Origin: Methylomarinum sp965277025
Lineage (GTDB): Bacteria > Pseudomonadota > Gammaproteobacteria > Methylococcales > Methylomonadaceae
Reading direction: 5' to 3'
DNA length: 64,000 nt
Assembly (NCBI GenBank): GCA_965277025.1
Contig: OZ255706.1
Coordinates: 2,046,001 to 2,110,000, forward strand
A program made the translations under genes and the position numbers. The first letter of the stretch is position 1. Every line of letters starts with the position of its first letter. Shown here piece by piece: positions 36,471 to 44,728 of this stretch. Under the pieces are notes generated by a model. It saw only the letters and a program-made list of their open reading frames with translations, did no database searches and was not told the DNA's origin.

Positions 36471-36989
36471 ATGATTATGTTTTATTATTCGCTACCAATC
36501 TTTATTGAGCATATCAAATGGGCTTCGCCTTATGAATTATTGGCTCTTGTGCTGTTTATCATTGCATTGTTATGGTTGGCTACGCCACGACCTGAAAATG
36601 ACAGGGAGATTGAGCCGAATTTGATGGATGAAGATTATATTAAACACGTCTGGCTGGGTTTGAAACCTTTATGGACGGTTTTCTGGCCTTATTTTTTGTT
36701 CTTCAATATCTGTATTTTTGCACTGGATAGCGCGACTGTAGCCGGTCAGCTCAGTGTTTCAACCTGGGATGATGTTTATTTTATTCTGATCACACCAACT
36801 GTCATCTGGACAATAGCCGTCTGGCGCAACTCAGGCAACTGCCGTTTCCATTTTCTGGCTGTATTGGCGCGTTTTTTAGGTTTGGCTGTCTATTTTGAAT
36901 ACGCTTTGAAGTTACTGATTCGAATTGATTATCCACGACTGTTTTTTAATTGCAATGAAGTGGTGCTGGACTATGCAGCTTGTTTTTGA
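36471..36989 (+). CDS. Membrane protein of unknown function
   Basis: A 172-aa hydrophobic protein with about four membrane helices (approximately 20-37, 67-90, 104-120 and 128-150). A short acidic loop (RPENDREIEPNLMDEDY) follows the first helix. I do not recognise the family. Two ATG codons (36471 and 36477) are possible starts. It precedes the DUF3047 gene on the same strand by 58 bp, with a hairpin between. Confidence 0.65.
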   Translation: MIMFYYSLPIFIEHIKWASPYELLALVLFIIALLWLATPRPENDREIEPNLMDEDYIKHVWLGLKPLWTVFWPYFLFFNICIFALDSATVAGQLSVSTWDDVYFILITPTVIWTIAVWRNSGNCRFHFLAVLARFLGLAVYFEYALKLLIRIDYPRLFFNCNEVVLDYAACF

Positions 36990-37006
36990 TTCTGATTCGC
37001 AACTTA

Positions 37007-37037
37007 TGAAAACGCTGAAGAAATTAGCGATTCCTTA
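37007..37037. repeat. Minimal version of the hairpin repeat (ends only)
   Basis: ACGCTGAAGAAATTAGCGAT followed by TCCTTAG joins the two outer ends of the multi-hairpin repeat (GCTGAA... and ...GCGATTCCTTA) with the middle missing. It forms a short hairpin between the membrane protein and the DUF3047 gene. Confidence 0.5.
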
Positions 37038-37047
37038 GCCAGCAATC

Positions 37048-37722
37048 ATGAAAAAAAATAGGCGTCACTGGATAAAAACGAAAATTTTAGCGGCTGGGTT
37101 GGCGGGCTTGCTAATTTTTTCGACGCTATTTGCAGTGACAAGAGTGAATGTCGGCTTGTTTTCAACGGGGAGTTTGACTGGTTGGGAAAAGAAATCATTT
37201 AAAGGTGAAACGCTGTACACCTTGAAACAAGACGATGGCAACCTGATATTATTGGCAACCAGTAATGCAACTGCATCAGGATTAGTAAAGCGGCAATCAA
37301 TCAATTTAAAACAAACGCCTTTATTGCACTGGCGCTGGAAAATAGTTCGAAAGCCAGAAAAAAGAAATGAGCGCAGCCGGCAAGGTGATGATTATGCCGC
37401 TAGAGTCTATGTGATTAAAAGCGGTGGTTTGGCGTTTTGGTGAACGAAAGCAATTAATTATGTCTGGTCGTCAAATCAACCGAGAGGCGCTGTCTGGGAA
37501 AATGCTTTTGCCGGAAAGAATGCAATGATGATCGCCATTCGGGGCAAAGATGACCCGACAGGAGTCTGGTTTGAAGAAACCCGGAATATATTTGAAGACT
37601 TCAAGCAGCTTTATGGAAAAGAAACTTCAACGATCGATGCGGTGGCAATTATGACGGACAGCGATAATGCTGGCGGGCACGCAATAGCCGAATATGGGGA
37701 TATTTATTTTACGGCGAATTGA
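37048..37722 (+). pseudogene. DUF3047 exported protein with an in-frame TGA
   Basis: The N-terminus is a signal peptide or anchor (KILAAGLAGLLIFSTLFAV). The rest matches DUF3047: LTGWEKKSFKGETLY, PLLHWRWKI, GDDYAARVYVI, then, after the stop, INYVWSSNQPRGAVWENAF and GHAIAEYGDIYF. A TGA at 37441-37443 replaces the codon between GGLAFW and TKAINYVWSS; the frame is otherwise continuous to the TGA at 37720-37722. A C-to-T change in CGA (Arg) would produce it. The full protein would be 224 aa. Probably a recent nonsense mutation or a base-call error. Confidence 0.82.
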
Positions 37723-37752
37723 CATAAAACAGATTAGCTGATAGTTTGCCCG

Positions 37753-37779
37753 CTGGCACTCGTATGTGTTGAGTGCTAA
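37753..37779 (+). promoter_or_regulatory. CIRCE operator
   Basis: CTGGCACTC-N9-GAGTGCTAA matches the CIRCE consensus TTAGCACTC-N9-GAGTGCTAA with two changes in the left arm. It ends 11 bases before the ATG at 37791. HrcA binds CIRCE, so hrcA and probably grpE-dnaK are under its own control. Confidence 0.88.
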
Positions 37780-37790
37780 CAGGTGAGGTT

Positions 37791-37847
37791 ATGAATACAG
37801 CTATCGATTCACAAAATCTGAATGACACAGATCATTATATCTACTGA
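37791..37847 (+). CDS. 18-codon leader made from the original hrcA start
   Basis: ATG at 37791 has the strong ribosome site AGGTGAGG and the first codons look like a normal HrcA N-terminus (MNTAIDSQNLND), but two extra bases (AC at about 37827-37828) shift the frame. It ends after DTDHYIY at TGA 37845-37847, two bases before the ATG at 37850 in the HrcA frame. Reinitiation at that ATG is plausible. Confidence 0.6.
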   Translation: MNTAIDSQNLNDTDHYIY

Positions 37848-37882
37848 AAATGCTGAGATCATTATATCTACTGAAAATGCTG
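37829..37882 (+). repeat. 27-bp perfect tandem duplication in the start of hrcA
   Basis: The 27-bp unit 37829-37855 (AGATCATTATATCTACTGAA...) is repeated exactly at 37856-37882. The unit is a multiple of three and places an extra in-frame ATG (37850) before an intact copy of RSLYLLKML. Confidence 0.95.
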
Positions 37883-38866
37883 GTAGAGCGTTATGTGCAG
37901 GACGGTCAGCCAGTCGGTTCGCGTGCATTGTCGAAAAACAGTGAGCTGAATCTGAGCCCGGCGACCATTCGCAATGTGATGGCTGATCTGGAAGAAATGG
38001 GCTTGATTTGGTCACCCCATACTTCTGCTGGACGGGTACCGACGGCCAGTGGTTATCGATTGTTTGTCGATAGCTTGTTGACTGTCAAGCCTATTGATAA
38101 AAACCTGTTGAACAAGCTTGGCGAAGAATTGCAAGGTGCCGAAGAAAATGAAGCCGTGGTGGAAAAGGCGTCAAAAATATTATCGGATGTTACACGGATG
38201 GCTGGAGTGGTTACTTTGCCAAGCCGGGATGTTATTCGTTTCAGGCATATAGAATTTCTGGCTTTATCCAATAACCGTGTTTTGGTTATTTTTGTTGCCG
38301 ATGAGCAGGAAGTTCATAACAAAATTATACACACCGATCGGGTTTATTCAGCGGCGGAATTACAACAGGCCGCAAATTATCTGAATTCAATTTATACCGG
38401 GCAAAGTCTTGCCAAAGTGATAAAATCAATACTTGATGACCTGGAAAAAAACAAAAATCAGGTCAATGAAGCGATGATCAATGCGGTAAGCATGGCTCAG
38501 CAGGTTTTTGAAAAAACAGGGGATGAGGATTATATCGTCAGCGGCCAGACTAATCTGATGGATTTCTCAGAACTTGCCAATATGGAGCATTTGAAGCAAT
38601 TATTTGAGGCATTCAACCAGAAACAGGCGGTACTGCATTTGCTTGAGAAGTGTCAGAAAGCCGATGGCGTACAGATTTTTATCGGTGAAGAGTCCGGCTA
38701 TGAGCCTTTTAATCAATGTTCAGTTGTCACTTCGCCATATACCGTTGAGGGCGAGGTTCTTGGCGTGTTAGCGGTAGTGGGCCCGACCCGGATGGCCTAT
38801 GAAAAAGTTATTCCATTTGTTGATGTAACGGCAAAATTATTAGGTTCGGCCTTGAAGAGTCGATAA
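37850..38866 (+). CDS. hrcA: Heat-inducible transcription repressor HrcA
   Basis: The CIRCE-binding repressor of chaperone genes. The winged-helix N-terminus (LLKMLVERYVQDGQPVGSRA, LSPATIRNVMADLEEMGLI, HTSAGRVPT) is followed by the GAF-like and dimerisation region. Reading from ATG 37850 gives 338 aa but lacks the original first dozen residues, which lie in another frame (37791-37847). This start has no Shine-Dalgarno of its own, so translation may depend on the leader. grpE follows after 50 bp. Confidence 0.88.
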   Translation: MLRSLYLLKMLVERYVQDGQPVGSRALSKNSELNLSPATIRNVMADLEEMGLIWSPHTSAGRVPTASGYRLFVDSLLTVKPIDKNLLNKLGEELQGAEENEAVVEKASKILSDVTRMAGVVTLPSRDVIRFRHIEFLALSNNRVLVIFVADEQEVHNKIIHTDRVYSAAELQQAANYLNSIYTGQSLAKVIKSILDDLEKNKNQVNEAMINAVSMAQQVFEKTGDEDYIVSGQTNLMDFSELANMEHLKQLFEAFNQKQAVLHLLEKCQKADGVQIFIGEESGYEPFNQCSVVTSPYTVEGEVLGVLAVVGPTRMAYEKVIPFVDVTAKLLGSALKSR

Positions 38867-38916
38867 CCTATCCCCATTAAGCATTTACAAAAAAAATTTC
38901 ATTGGAGCGAATGATT

Positions 38917-39528
38917 ATGAGTAATGAACAAGCGATGCCTGAGGACGAACTGCCAAACCAGGAGGCAGGGTCTGACGAGCAAGAAAATCAGGCGGAAAAT
39001 ACAGCCGAGGATGATATTGAAACACTGAAGAGAAAACTGGCCGAGGCGGAAAAGAAAGCGGAAGAAAACTGGGACAAGGCGGTGCGTGCGGTCGCTGAAA
39101 TGGAAAACATGAAAAAAAGAATTCAGCGGGATCTGGAGAATGCGCACAAATACAGCCTGGAAAAGATTGCCAAAGAGTTGTTAACGGTGATTGACAGTCT
39201 GGAACTGGGTATTATGGCGGCGAACAGCGATCATCCTGAAGTTCAAAAGCATAAGGAAGGCAGTGAGCTGACCAAAAAACAGCTGGAGACAGTGTTTGAG
39301 AAATTTAATATCAAAGCGATTAATCCAGTCGGTGAGCCCTTTGATCCAGAAAAGCATCAGGCCATGTCGATGCAGCCTTCGTCGGAAGTTGAGCCGAATA
39401 CGGTGATGAATGTTTATCAAAAAGGTTATACCTTGAATGATCGTCTGATCCGGCCCGCTATGGTTGTCGTCTCAAAACCCGACGATAAAGGGGACCAGCA
39501 AAGTACAAAAATTGATGAGCAGGCTTGA
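38917..39528 (+). CDS. grpE: Nucleotide exchange factor GrpE
   Basis: The DnaK co-chaperone that releases ADP. A long acidic, glutamine-rich N-terminus (about 45 residues) and coiled coil (IETLKRKLAEAEKKAEENWD) precede the conserved core: NMKKRIQRDLENAHKY, VIDSLELG, PFDPEKHQAMSM and the end VYQKGYTLNDRLIRPAMVVVS. The frame begins at a TTG (38902); ATG 38917 lies nine bases after GGAG and is preferred (203 aa). Confidence 0.94.
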   Translation: MSNEQAMPEDELPNQEAGSDEQENQAENTAEDDIETLKRKLAEAEKKAEENWDKAVRAVAEMENMKKRIQRDLENAHKYSLEKIAKELLTVIDSLELGIMAANSDHPEVQKHKEGSELTKKQLETVFEKFNIKAINPVGEPFDPEKHQAMSMQPSSEVEPNTVMNVYQKGYTLNDRLIRPAMVVVSKPDDKGDQQSTKIDEQA

Positions 39529-39589
39529 AAAAATCATAAAGCATCCTCATATTTAAAGTAATTAAATTAAAGATAAACGGGAGAGATCA

Positions 39590-41527
39590 ATGGGAAAAAT
39601 AATTGGAATTGACTTAGGAACAACGAATTCCTGCGTAGCGGTGCTGGAAAATGGCAAACCGCGCGTGATAGAAAACAGTGAAGGGGCCAGAACGGCACCT
39701 TCAGTAGTCGCTTTCACTGACAGTGATGAAGTATTAGTTGGCCAGGCGGCGAAACGTCAGGCGGTCACAAATCCTGAAAACACCTTGTTTGCGATCAAGC
39801 GTTTGATCGGTCGTAAATTTGATGATGATGTCGTGCAAAAAGATATCAGCATGGTGCCTTACAAGATCGTCAAGGCGGCAAATGGTGATGCCTGGGTAGA
39901 AGTCCGCGGCAAAAAAATGGCGCCGCCAGAAGTTTCATCACGTGTATTGATGAAACTGAAAAAAGATGCGGAAGCATTTTTGGGTGAAGAAGTTACCGAG
40001 GCGGTGATTACCGTACCGGCTTACTTTAACGATTCACAGCGTCAAGCGACTAAAGATGCTGGACGTATTGCCGGTCTGGATGTCAAGCGTATTATCAACG
40101 AGCCAACGGCAGCAGCTTTGGCCTATGGTATGGATAAGACTCCAGGCGATGTGACGCTTGCAGTTTATGATTTGGGTGGTGGTACTTTTGATATTTCCAT
40201 CATCGAAATAGTTGAAGTCGAAGGTGAGCATCAGTTTGAAGTGTTGTCGACCAATGGTGATACATTCCTGGGTGGTGAAGACTTCGACTTGAGAATTATC
40301 GATTATTTGGCTGGCGAGTTCAAAAAAGATACGGGCATTGATTTACATAATGATCCATTGGCATTGCAGCGTCTGAAAGAAGCCGCTGAAAAAGCTAAAA
40401 TCGAATTGTCATCAGCCGAACAGACGGACGTTAATTTACCTTATGTCACAGCCGATGCATCAGGTCCTAAACACTTGAATGTAAAGCTGTCGCGGGCCAA
40501 ATTGGAGTCATTGGTTGACGACCTGATTGAAAGAACGCGCAAGCCTTGTGAGCAGGCATTGAAAGATGCCGGTTTGTCAGCTTCCGATATCAATGATGTC
40601 ATTCTGGTCGGTGGGCAGACTCGTATGCCGAAGGTTCAGGAAATGGTAAAAAACATCTTTGGCAAAGAGCCGCGTAAAGATGTCAACCCTGATGAGGCTG
40701 TCGCACTTGGTGCTGCGATTCAAGCGGGTGTTTTGGGCGGTGACGTCAAAGACGTATTACTGCTGGACGTAACGCCACTGTCTTTGGGTATCGAAACCAT
40801 GGGCGGCGTCATGACCAAGCTGATCGAGAAAAACACCACCATTCCGACCAGTGCGTCGCAGGTGTTTTCGACTGCAGAAGACAACCAGACGGCGGTGACC
40901 GTGCATGTATTGCAAGGTGAGCGGGAAATGGCGTCAGCCAATAAATCGCTTGGCCGTTTTGATTTGACCGATATTCCACCGGCTCCTCGGGGCGTACCGC
41001 AAATTGAAGTAACCTTTGATATTGATGCCAACGGTATTTTGAATGTATCGGCTAAAGACAAGGCGACTGGAAAAGAGCAATCTATTGTGATCAAAGCGTC
41101 CAGTGGTTTGTCTGAAGAAGAAGTCGAACGCATGATCAAGGATGCTGAAATGCATGCCGAAGAAGACAGAAAACTGAAGGAACTGGTGTCAGCTCGGAAC
41201 TCGGCTGAAGCGATGATTCATGCGACTGAAAAGTCTCTGGAAGAGCTGGGTGATCAGGTCTCGGCCGATGAAAAATCAGCGATTGAAACAGCCATCAATG
41301 ACTTGAAAGAAGCTGTCAAAGGGGATGACAAGGATGCTATCGAAGCCAAAACACAGGCTTTGACAGAATTGTCCGGCAAACTGGCTGAAAAAGTCTATGC
41401 TCAAAAAGGAGCAGAAGCAACACCTGAAGGAACATCTGCGGGCGGTGAATCCGCTTCGTCTTCTGCAGCAGATGATGGGGTTGTCGATGCCGAATTTGAA
41501 GAAGTCAAAGATGATGATAAAAAATAA
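39590..41527 (+). CDS. dnaK: Chaperone DnaK (Hsp70)
   Basis: The 645-aa Hsp70. Nucleotide-binding signatures: GIDLGTTNSCVAV at residue 4, VYDLGGGTFDISIIE near 193 and VILVGGQTRMPKVQ near 337. The substrate-binding domain starts after LLLDVTPLSLGIETMGG, and the tail ends in an acidic EEVKDDDK-type sequence. GGGAGAG precedes the ATG. A strong terminator follows (41551-41584), so the following dnaJ is not simply in the same message. Confidence 0.97.
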   Translation: MGKIIGIDLGTTNSCVAVLENGKPRVIENSEGARTAPSVVAFTDSDEVLVGQAAKRQAVTNPENTLFAIKRLIGRKFDDDVVQKDISMVPYKIVKAANGDAWVEVRGKKMAPPEVSSRVLMKLKKDAEAFLGEEVTEAVITVPAYFNDSQRQATKDAGRIAGLDVKRIINEPTAAALAYGMDKTPGDVTLAVYDLGGGTFDISIIEIVEVEGEHQFEVLSTNGDTFLGGEDFDLRIIDYLAGEFKKDTGIDLHNDPLALQRLKEAAEKAKIELSSAEQTDVNLPYVTADASGPKHLNVKLSRAKLESLVDDLIERTRKPCEQALKDAGLSASDINDVILVGGQTRMPKVQEMVKNIFGKEPRKDVNPDEAVALGAAIQAGVLGGDVKDVLLLDVTPLSLGIETMGGVMTKLIEKNTTIPTSASQVFSTAEDNQTAVTVHVLQGEREMASANKSLGRFDLTDIPPAPRGVPQIEVTFDIDANGILNVSAKDKATGKEQSIVIKASSGLSEEEVERMIKDAEMHAEEDRKLKELVSARNSAEAMIHATEKSLEELGDQVSADEKSAIETAINDLKEAVKGDDKDAIEAKTQALTELSGKLAEKVYAQKGAEATPEGTSAGGESASSSAADDGVVDAEFEEVKDDDKK

Positions 41528-41550
41528 ACTTTATAGAGTTTAATCCGTAA

Positions 41551-41584
41551 AAGAACTGCGCCATTCGTGGCGCGATTCTTTTTT
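41551..41584 (+). terminator. Rho-independent terminator after dnaK
   Basis: The stem AAGAACTGCGCCA / TGGCGCGATTCTT has a TTCG loop and runs into six T bases, 24 bases after the stop. Confidence 0.88.
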
Positions 41585-41627
41585 ATGGATAACGAAGAAA
41601 AAGTGTTAGAATTGTCCACTTTTTTAA

Positions 41628-41673
41628 TTTTTAACCTTCAATGGGCATTGATGTGTTCATTGAAGGTTAAAAA
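41628..41673. repeat. 16-bp perfect inverted repeat between dnaK and dnaJ
   Basis: The arms TTTTTAACCTTCAATG (41628-41643) and CATTGAAGGTTAAAAA (41658-41673) are separated by 14 bases. The A/T ends would let it terminate transcription in either direction. No protein-binding site is recognised. Confidence 0.75.
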
Positions 41674-41690
41674 TAACGTGTTAGTAAGCT

Positions 41691-41750
41691 GGAGGCTGTC
41701 CGAGAATAGAAGCTTTTCCGTAGTAGGTTCTCTATTCTCGGACAGCCTCC
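41691..41750. mobile_element. Short MITE-like element (60 bp)
   Basis: The two ends are 20-bp inverted repeats beginning GGAGGCTGTCCGAGAATAG, with only 20 bases between them (AGCTTTTCCGTAGTAGG...). It is an internally deleted version of the 161-bp element at 55895-56055: both ends match and the join is at an AG-C. It sits in the dnaK-dnaJ gap. Confidence 0.85.
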
Positions 41751-41827
41751 TAGGTTTTCTGACGAATCTATATTCCAAGCAAAGGCAAAACAAAATCTCC
41801 TGGCGAATCAGAGAGGTTGGTTAAATC

Positions 41828-42967
41828 ATGGCGAAAGAAGATTATTATCAAATTTTAGGTCTGGCCAAAACGGCTAGTGAAGTCGAAATCAAGAAAAGTT
41901 ATCGCCGTTTGGCGATGAAGTATCACCCTGACCGTAATAAAGATAATCAGGAACAAGCGGAAATTAAATTCAAGGCAATCAAAGAAGCTTACGAAGTATT
42001 GTCCGACCCTAAGAAGCGTTCAGCTTATGACCAGTTTGGTCATGCCGGTGTCGATAATTCATTCGGTGGCGGCGCAGGCGGTTTTGGTGGAGCGGAAAGT
42101 TTCAGTGATATATTCGGTGATGTCTTCAGTGATATTTTTGGTGGCGGTGGTGGCCGTCAACGTAGTGGCGCGCAGCGAGGCGCCGATCTGCGCTATAACC
42201 TGGAACTGACTCTGGAAGAAGCGGTTGCCGGTACTGAAGCGACGGTCAAAGTACCAGTAATGGTACGCTGTGATGAATGTAATGGCAGTGGCGCCAAAAA
42301 AGGGACTTCGCCGAGCACTTGTTCGACTTGTCATGGGCATGGTCAGGTCAGAATGCAGCAAGGGTTTTTCTCTATTCAACAGACTTGTCCGACTTGTCAT
42401 GGATCCGGCCAAAAAATCACCGATCCTTGTCGTAAATGTCATGGACAGGGACGAGTGCAGGATACCAAAACCTTGTCGGTTAAAGTGCCGGCAGGCGTTG
42501 ACAATGGTGATCGTATTCGCTTGTCGGGAGAAGGTGAAGCCGGTGTGATGGGTGGTCCTTCAGGTGATTTGTATGTTCAGATTCAGGTTAAGGAACATCC
42601 TATTTTTACCCGGGATGGAGCCGATTTATATTGCGAAATGCCGATTAGTTTCCCTGTGGCTTGTTTGGGCGGGGAATTGGAAGTGCCTACACTGGACGGC
42701 AAGGTCAAATTGAAAATCCCAGCCGAAACACAGACCGGAAAATTATTTCGCTTGCGTGGTAAGGGTGTCAAACCAGTGCGGGGTGGCGCGGCGGGTGATT
42801 TATTATGTCGCGTCGTGATTGAAACGCCTGTCAAGCTGAATAAAGAGCAACGTGAATTGTTAAAACAGTTGCAGGAGTCTTTATCTGGAGGCGGCAAGCG
42901 ACATAGCCCACAAGAACATTCTTTTACAGACAGTGTTAAAAGTTTTTTTGAAAAATTGACAGGGTAA
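41828..42967 (+). CDS. dnaJ: Chaperone DnaJ (Hsp40)
   Basis: Type I DnaJ of 379 aa. The J domain has the HPD motif (MKYHPDRNKDN), followed by a Gly/Phe-rich region (FGGGAGGFGGAESF). Four CxxCxGxG zinc motifs follow (CDECNGSG, CSTCHGHG, CPTCHGSG, CRKCHGQG), then the C-terminal substrate-binding domains. It lies 300 bp from dnaK behind a terminator, an inverted repeat and a MITE-like element, so it needs its own promoter or readthrough. dapB follows after 3 bp. Confidence 0.97.
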   Translation: MAKEDYYQILGLAKTASEVEIKKSYRRLAMKYHPDRNKDNQEQAEIKFKAIKEAYEVLSDPKKRSAYDQFGHAGVDNSFGGGAGGFGGAESFSDIFGDVFSDIFGGGGGRQRSGAQRGADLRYNLELTLEEAVAGTEATVKVPVMVRCDECNGSGAKKGTSPSTCSTCHGHGQVRMQQGFFSIQQTCPTCHGSGQKITDPCRKCHGQGRVQDTKTLSVKVPAGVDNGDRIRLSGEGEAGVMGGPSGDLYVQIQVKEHPIFTRDGADLYCEMPISFPVACLGGELEVPTLDGKVKLKIPAETQTGKLFRLRGKGVKPVRGGAAGDLLCRVVIETPVKLNKEQRELLKQLQESLSGGGKRHSPQEHSFTDSVKSFFEKLTG

Positions 42968-42970
42968 ACG

Positions 42971-43777
42971 ATGATTAGAATAGCCGTTGTAGGTGCGTCG
43001 GGACGAATGGGGCTTTGCTTGATCAGAGCGGCCGCCTTATCGGATAAAACAGAATTGACAGCAGCTATATCCCGTCCTGGCAGCATTTCGCTGGGTAAAG
43101 ATGCCGGAGAATTGGCCGGAATTTCGCATATTGGTGTTCCTGTGAGTGATGATTTGGCGAACGTTGTCGATTCATTTGATGTGTTGATTGATTTTACTCG
43201 CCCTGAGCCTTCGATGGACTTTATCGAAATCTGTCGACAGGCAGGAAAAAATATTGTCATTGGAACCACAGGTTACAGTGATGAGCAAAAACAACAAATC
43301 GCCAAGGCTGCTGAAGATGTTGCAATAGTTATGGCACCGAATATGAGTGTAGGGGTTAATTTAACCTTGAAACTGCTGGAAATGACGGCAAAAGTAATGG
43401 GTGATTACACCGATATAGAAATTATTGAGGCTCATCATCGGCACAAAATAGATGCACCTTCGGGCACAGCTTTGAAAATGGGTGAGGTGGTTGCCGAAGC
43501 GCTTGGGCGTGATTTAAAAGAGTGCGCTATCTACGGCCGCGAAGGAGTAACCGGCGAGCGAGATCGTAAAACCATTGGTTTTTCCACCATTCGTGCTGGC
43601 GATATTGTGGGTGAACATACCGTTATGTTTGCCGATGAGGGTGAACGGGTGGAAATTACCCATAAAGCCAGTAGTCGAATGACTTTTGCAAATGGCGCTG
43701 TGCGGGCAGCCGTTTGGTTACAGGAAAAAAAACAAGGGCTGTTCGATATGCAGGATGTATTAGGTTTGAAAGCCTGA
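42971..43777 (+). CDS. dapB: 4-hydroxy-tetrahydrodipicolinate reductase
   Basis: Lysine/diaminopimelate pathway reductase using NAD(P)H. The N-terminal binding loop is VVGASGRMGLCLI; the catalytic motif is EAHHRHKIDAPSGTA. Length 268 aa is standard. In many gammaproteobacteria carA follows dapB; here the C1-cofactor genes follow after 24 bp. Confidence 0.96.
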   Translation: MIRIAVVGASGRMGLCLIRAAALSDKTELTAAISRPGSISLGKDAGELAGISHIGVPVSDDLANVVDSFDVLIDFTRPEPSMDFIEICRQAGKNIVIGTTGYSDEQKQQIAKAAEDVAIVMAPNMSVGVNLTLKLLEMTAKVMGDYTDIEIIEAHHRHKIDAPSGTALKMGEVVAEALGRDLKECAIYGREGVTGERDRKTIGFSTIRAGDIVGEHTVMFADEGERVEITHKASSRMTFANGAVRAAVWLQEKKQGLFDMQDVLGLKA

Positions 43778-43801
43778 TTTTGCGCCAAAACAGATAACAT
43801 C

Positions 43802-44728
43802 TTGAAACAAATTGTAATTTTCACCGATGATCCTGGCTGGCATGGAGAGCAGTTGCGCCTGTCATTTGCCAGGCGTGGCTATTTGGCGCAGTATGTTTCG
43901 CTGACGCAGTGCCGCTTTCAAATACAATCTGCGGCTTTTCCCATTCAAATTCCTGGATTTTCCAAAACTTTGCCGCTAGGGGCTTTTGTTCGTGGTGTAC
44001 CTGGTGGTTCTTTGCAGGAAGTCGTTTTTTATCTCGATATTCTGCATGCGCTGAAGATTGCGGGAGTGCCTGTTTATAATGACGGGCGGGCGATTGAGCG
44101 CAGTGTCGATAAAGCTATGACCAGCTTTTTATTGCAACAAGCGGGCTTGCCAACGCCTCAAACCTGGGTGCTCAGAGAGCGGGAAGAAGCATTGCATATC
44201 GCCGAAACAGAACTCAAAGCGGGACATTTTCTGATCAGTAAACCACTGTTTGGTTCTCAGGGTGAAGGAATTCGGCGCATAGAAAAAATGACTGATTTGT
44301 TCTGGTTGACCGGGAGTGGAGGAGTTTATTATCTGCAGCGTTTTATAAAAAACATGAAGGATGAATACTCTGATATCCGCGCTTTTGTCATTAATGGCAA
44401 AGCGGTTGCAGCGATGCGGCGAAGAGGGCAAAGCTGGCTTAACAATGTTGCCAGAGGTGCTGTTTGTGAGCCGGTTGTCTTGACAGAAACATTGGCTGCT
44501 TTGTCAGTGCAGGCGACGAAAGTATTGAAGATGGATTATGCCGGCATTGATATTATTCAGGATGAACAAGGCCATTATAGTATTATCGAAGTCAATAGTA
44601 TTCCTGCCTGGAAAGGCTTAGAGAAAACTTGCCGATTACCAATTTCCGATCTACTGGTGGAAGATTTTTGTCATCGTTATCTGTTAGATGATGCGCTAAC
44701 AGTAAATGTAGTGAGTGAGAAAGTATGA
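43802..44728 (+). CDS. RimK-type ATP-grasp ligase, MptN-like
   Basis: A 308-aa ATP-grasp enzyme. ATP-binding and metal motifs are FLISKPLFGSQGEGIRRIE, YYLQRFIKN, DIRAFVING and, near the end, YSIIEVNSIPAWKGLE. RimK-like ligases add glutamate to an acceptor. MptN, the archaeal tetrahydromethanopterin:glutamate ligase, is in this group, and the position next to fae points to a cofactor-modifying role. That function is inferred from context. The likely start is TTG at 43802. It overlaps the next gene by four bases. Confidence 0.72.
   Translation: MKQIVIFTDDPGWHGEQLRLSFARRGYLAQYVSLTQCRFQIQSAAFPIQIPGFSKTLPLGAFVRGVPGGSLQEVVFYLDILHALKIAGVPVYNDGRAIERSVDKAMTSFLLQQAGLPTPQTWVLREREEALHIAETELKAGHFLISKPLFGSQGEGIRRIEKMTDLFWLTGSGGVYYLQRFIKNMKDEYSDIRAFVINGKAVAAMRRRGQSWLNNVARGAVCEPVVLTETLAALSVQATKVLKMDYAGIDIIQDEQGHYSIIEVNSIPAWKGLEKTCRLPISDLLVEDFCHRYLLDDALTVNVVSEKV

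Noticed and set aside
37441..37443. Selenocysteine at the TGA of the DUF3047 gene
   Set aside because: No SECIS-type hairpin was found after the codon and family members appear to have Arg at this place; a nonsense change is simpler.
41567..41824. 85-codon frame between dnaK and dnaJ
   Set aside because: It starts inside the dnaK terminator and runs through an inverted repeat and the MITE; the translation is explained by those elements.
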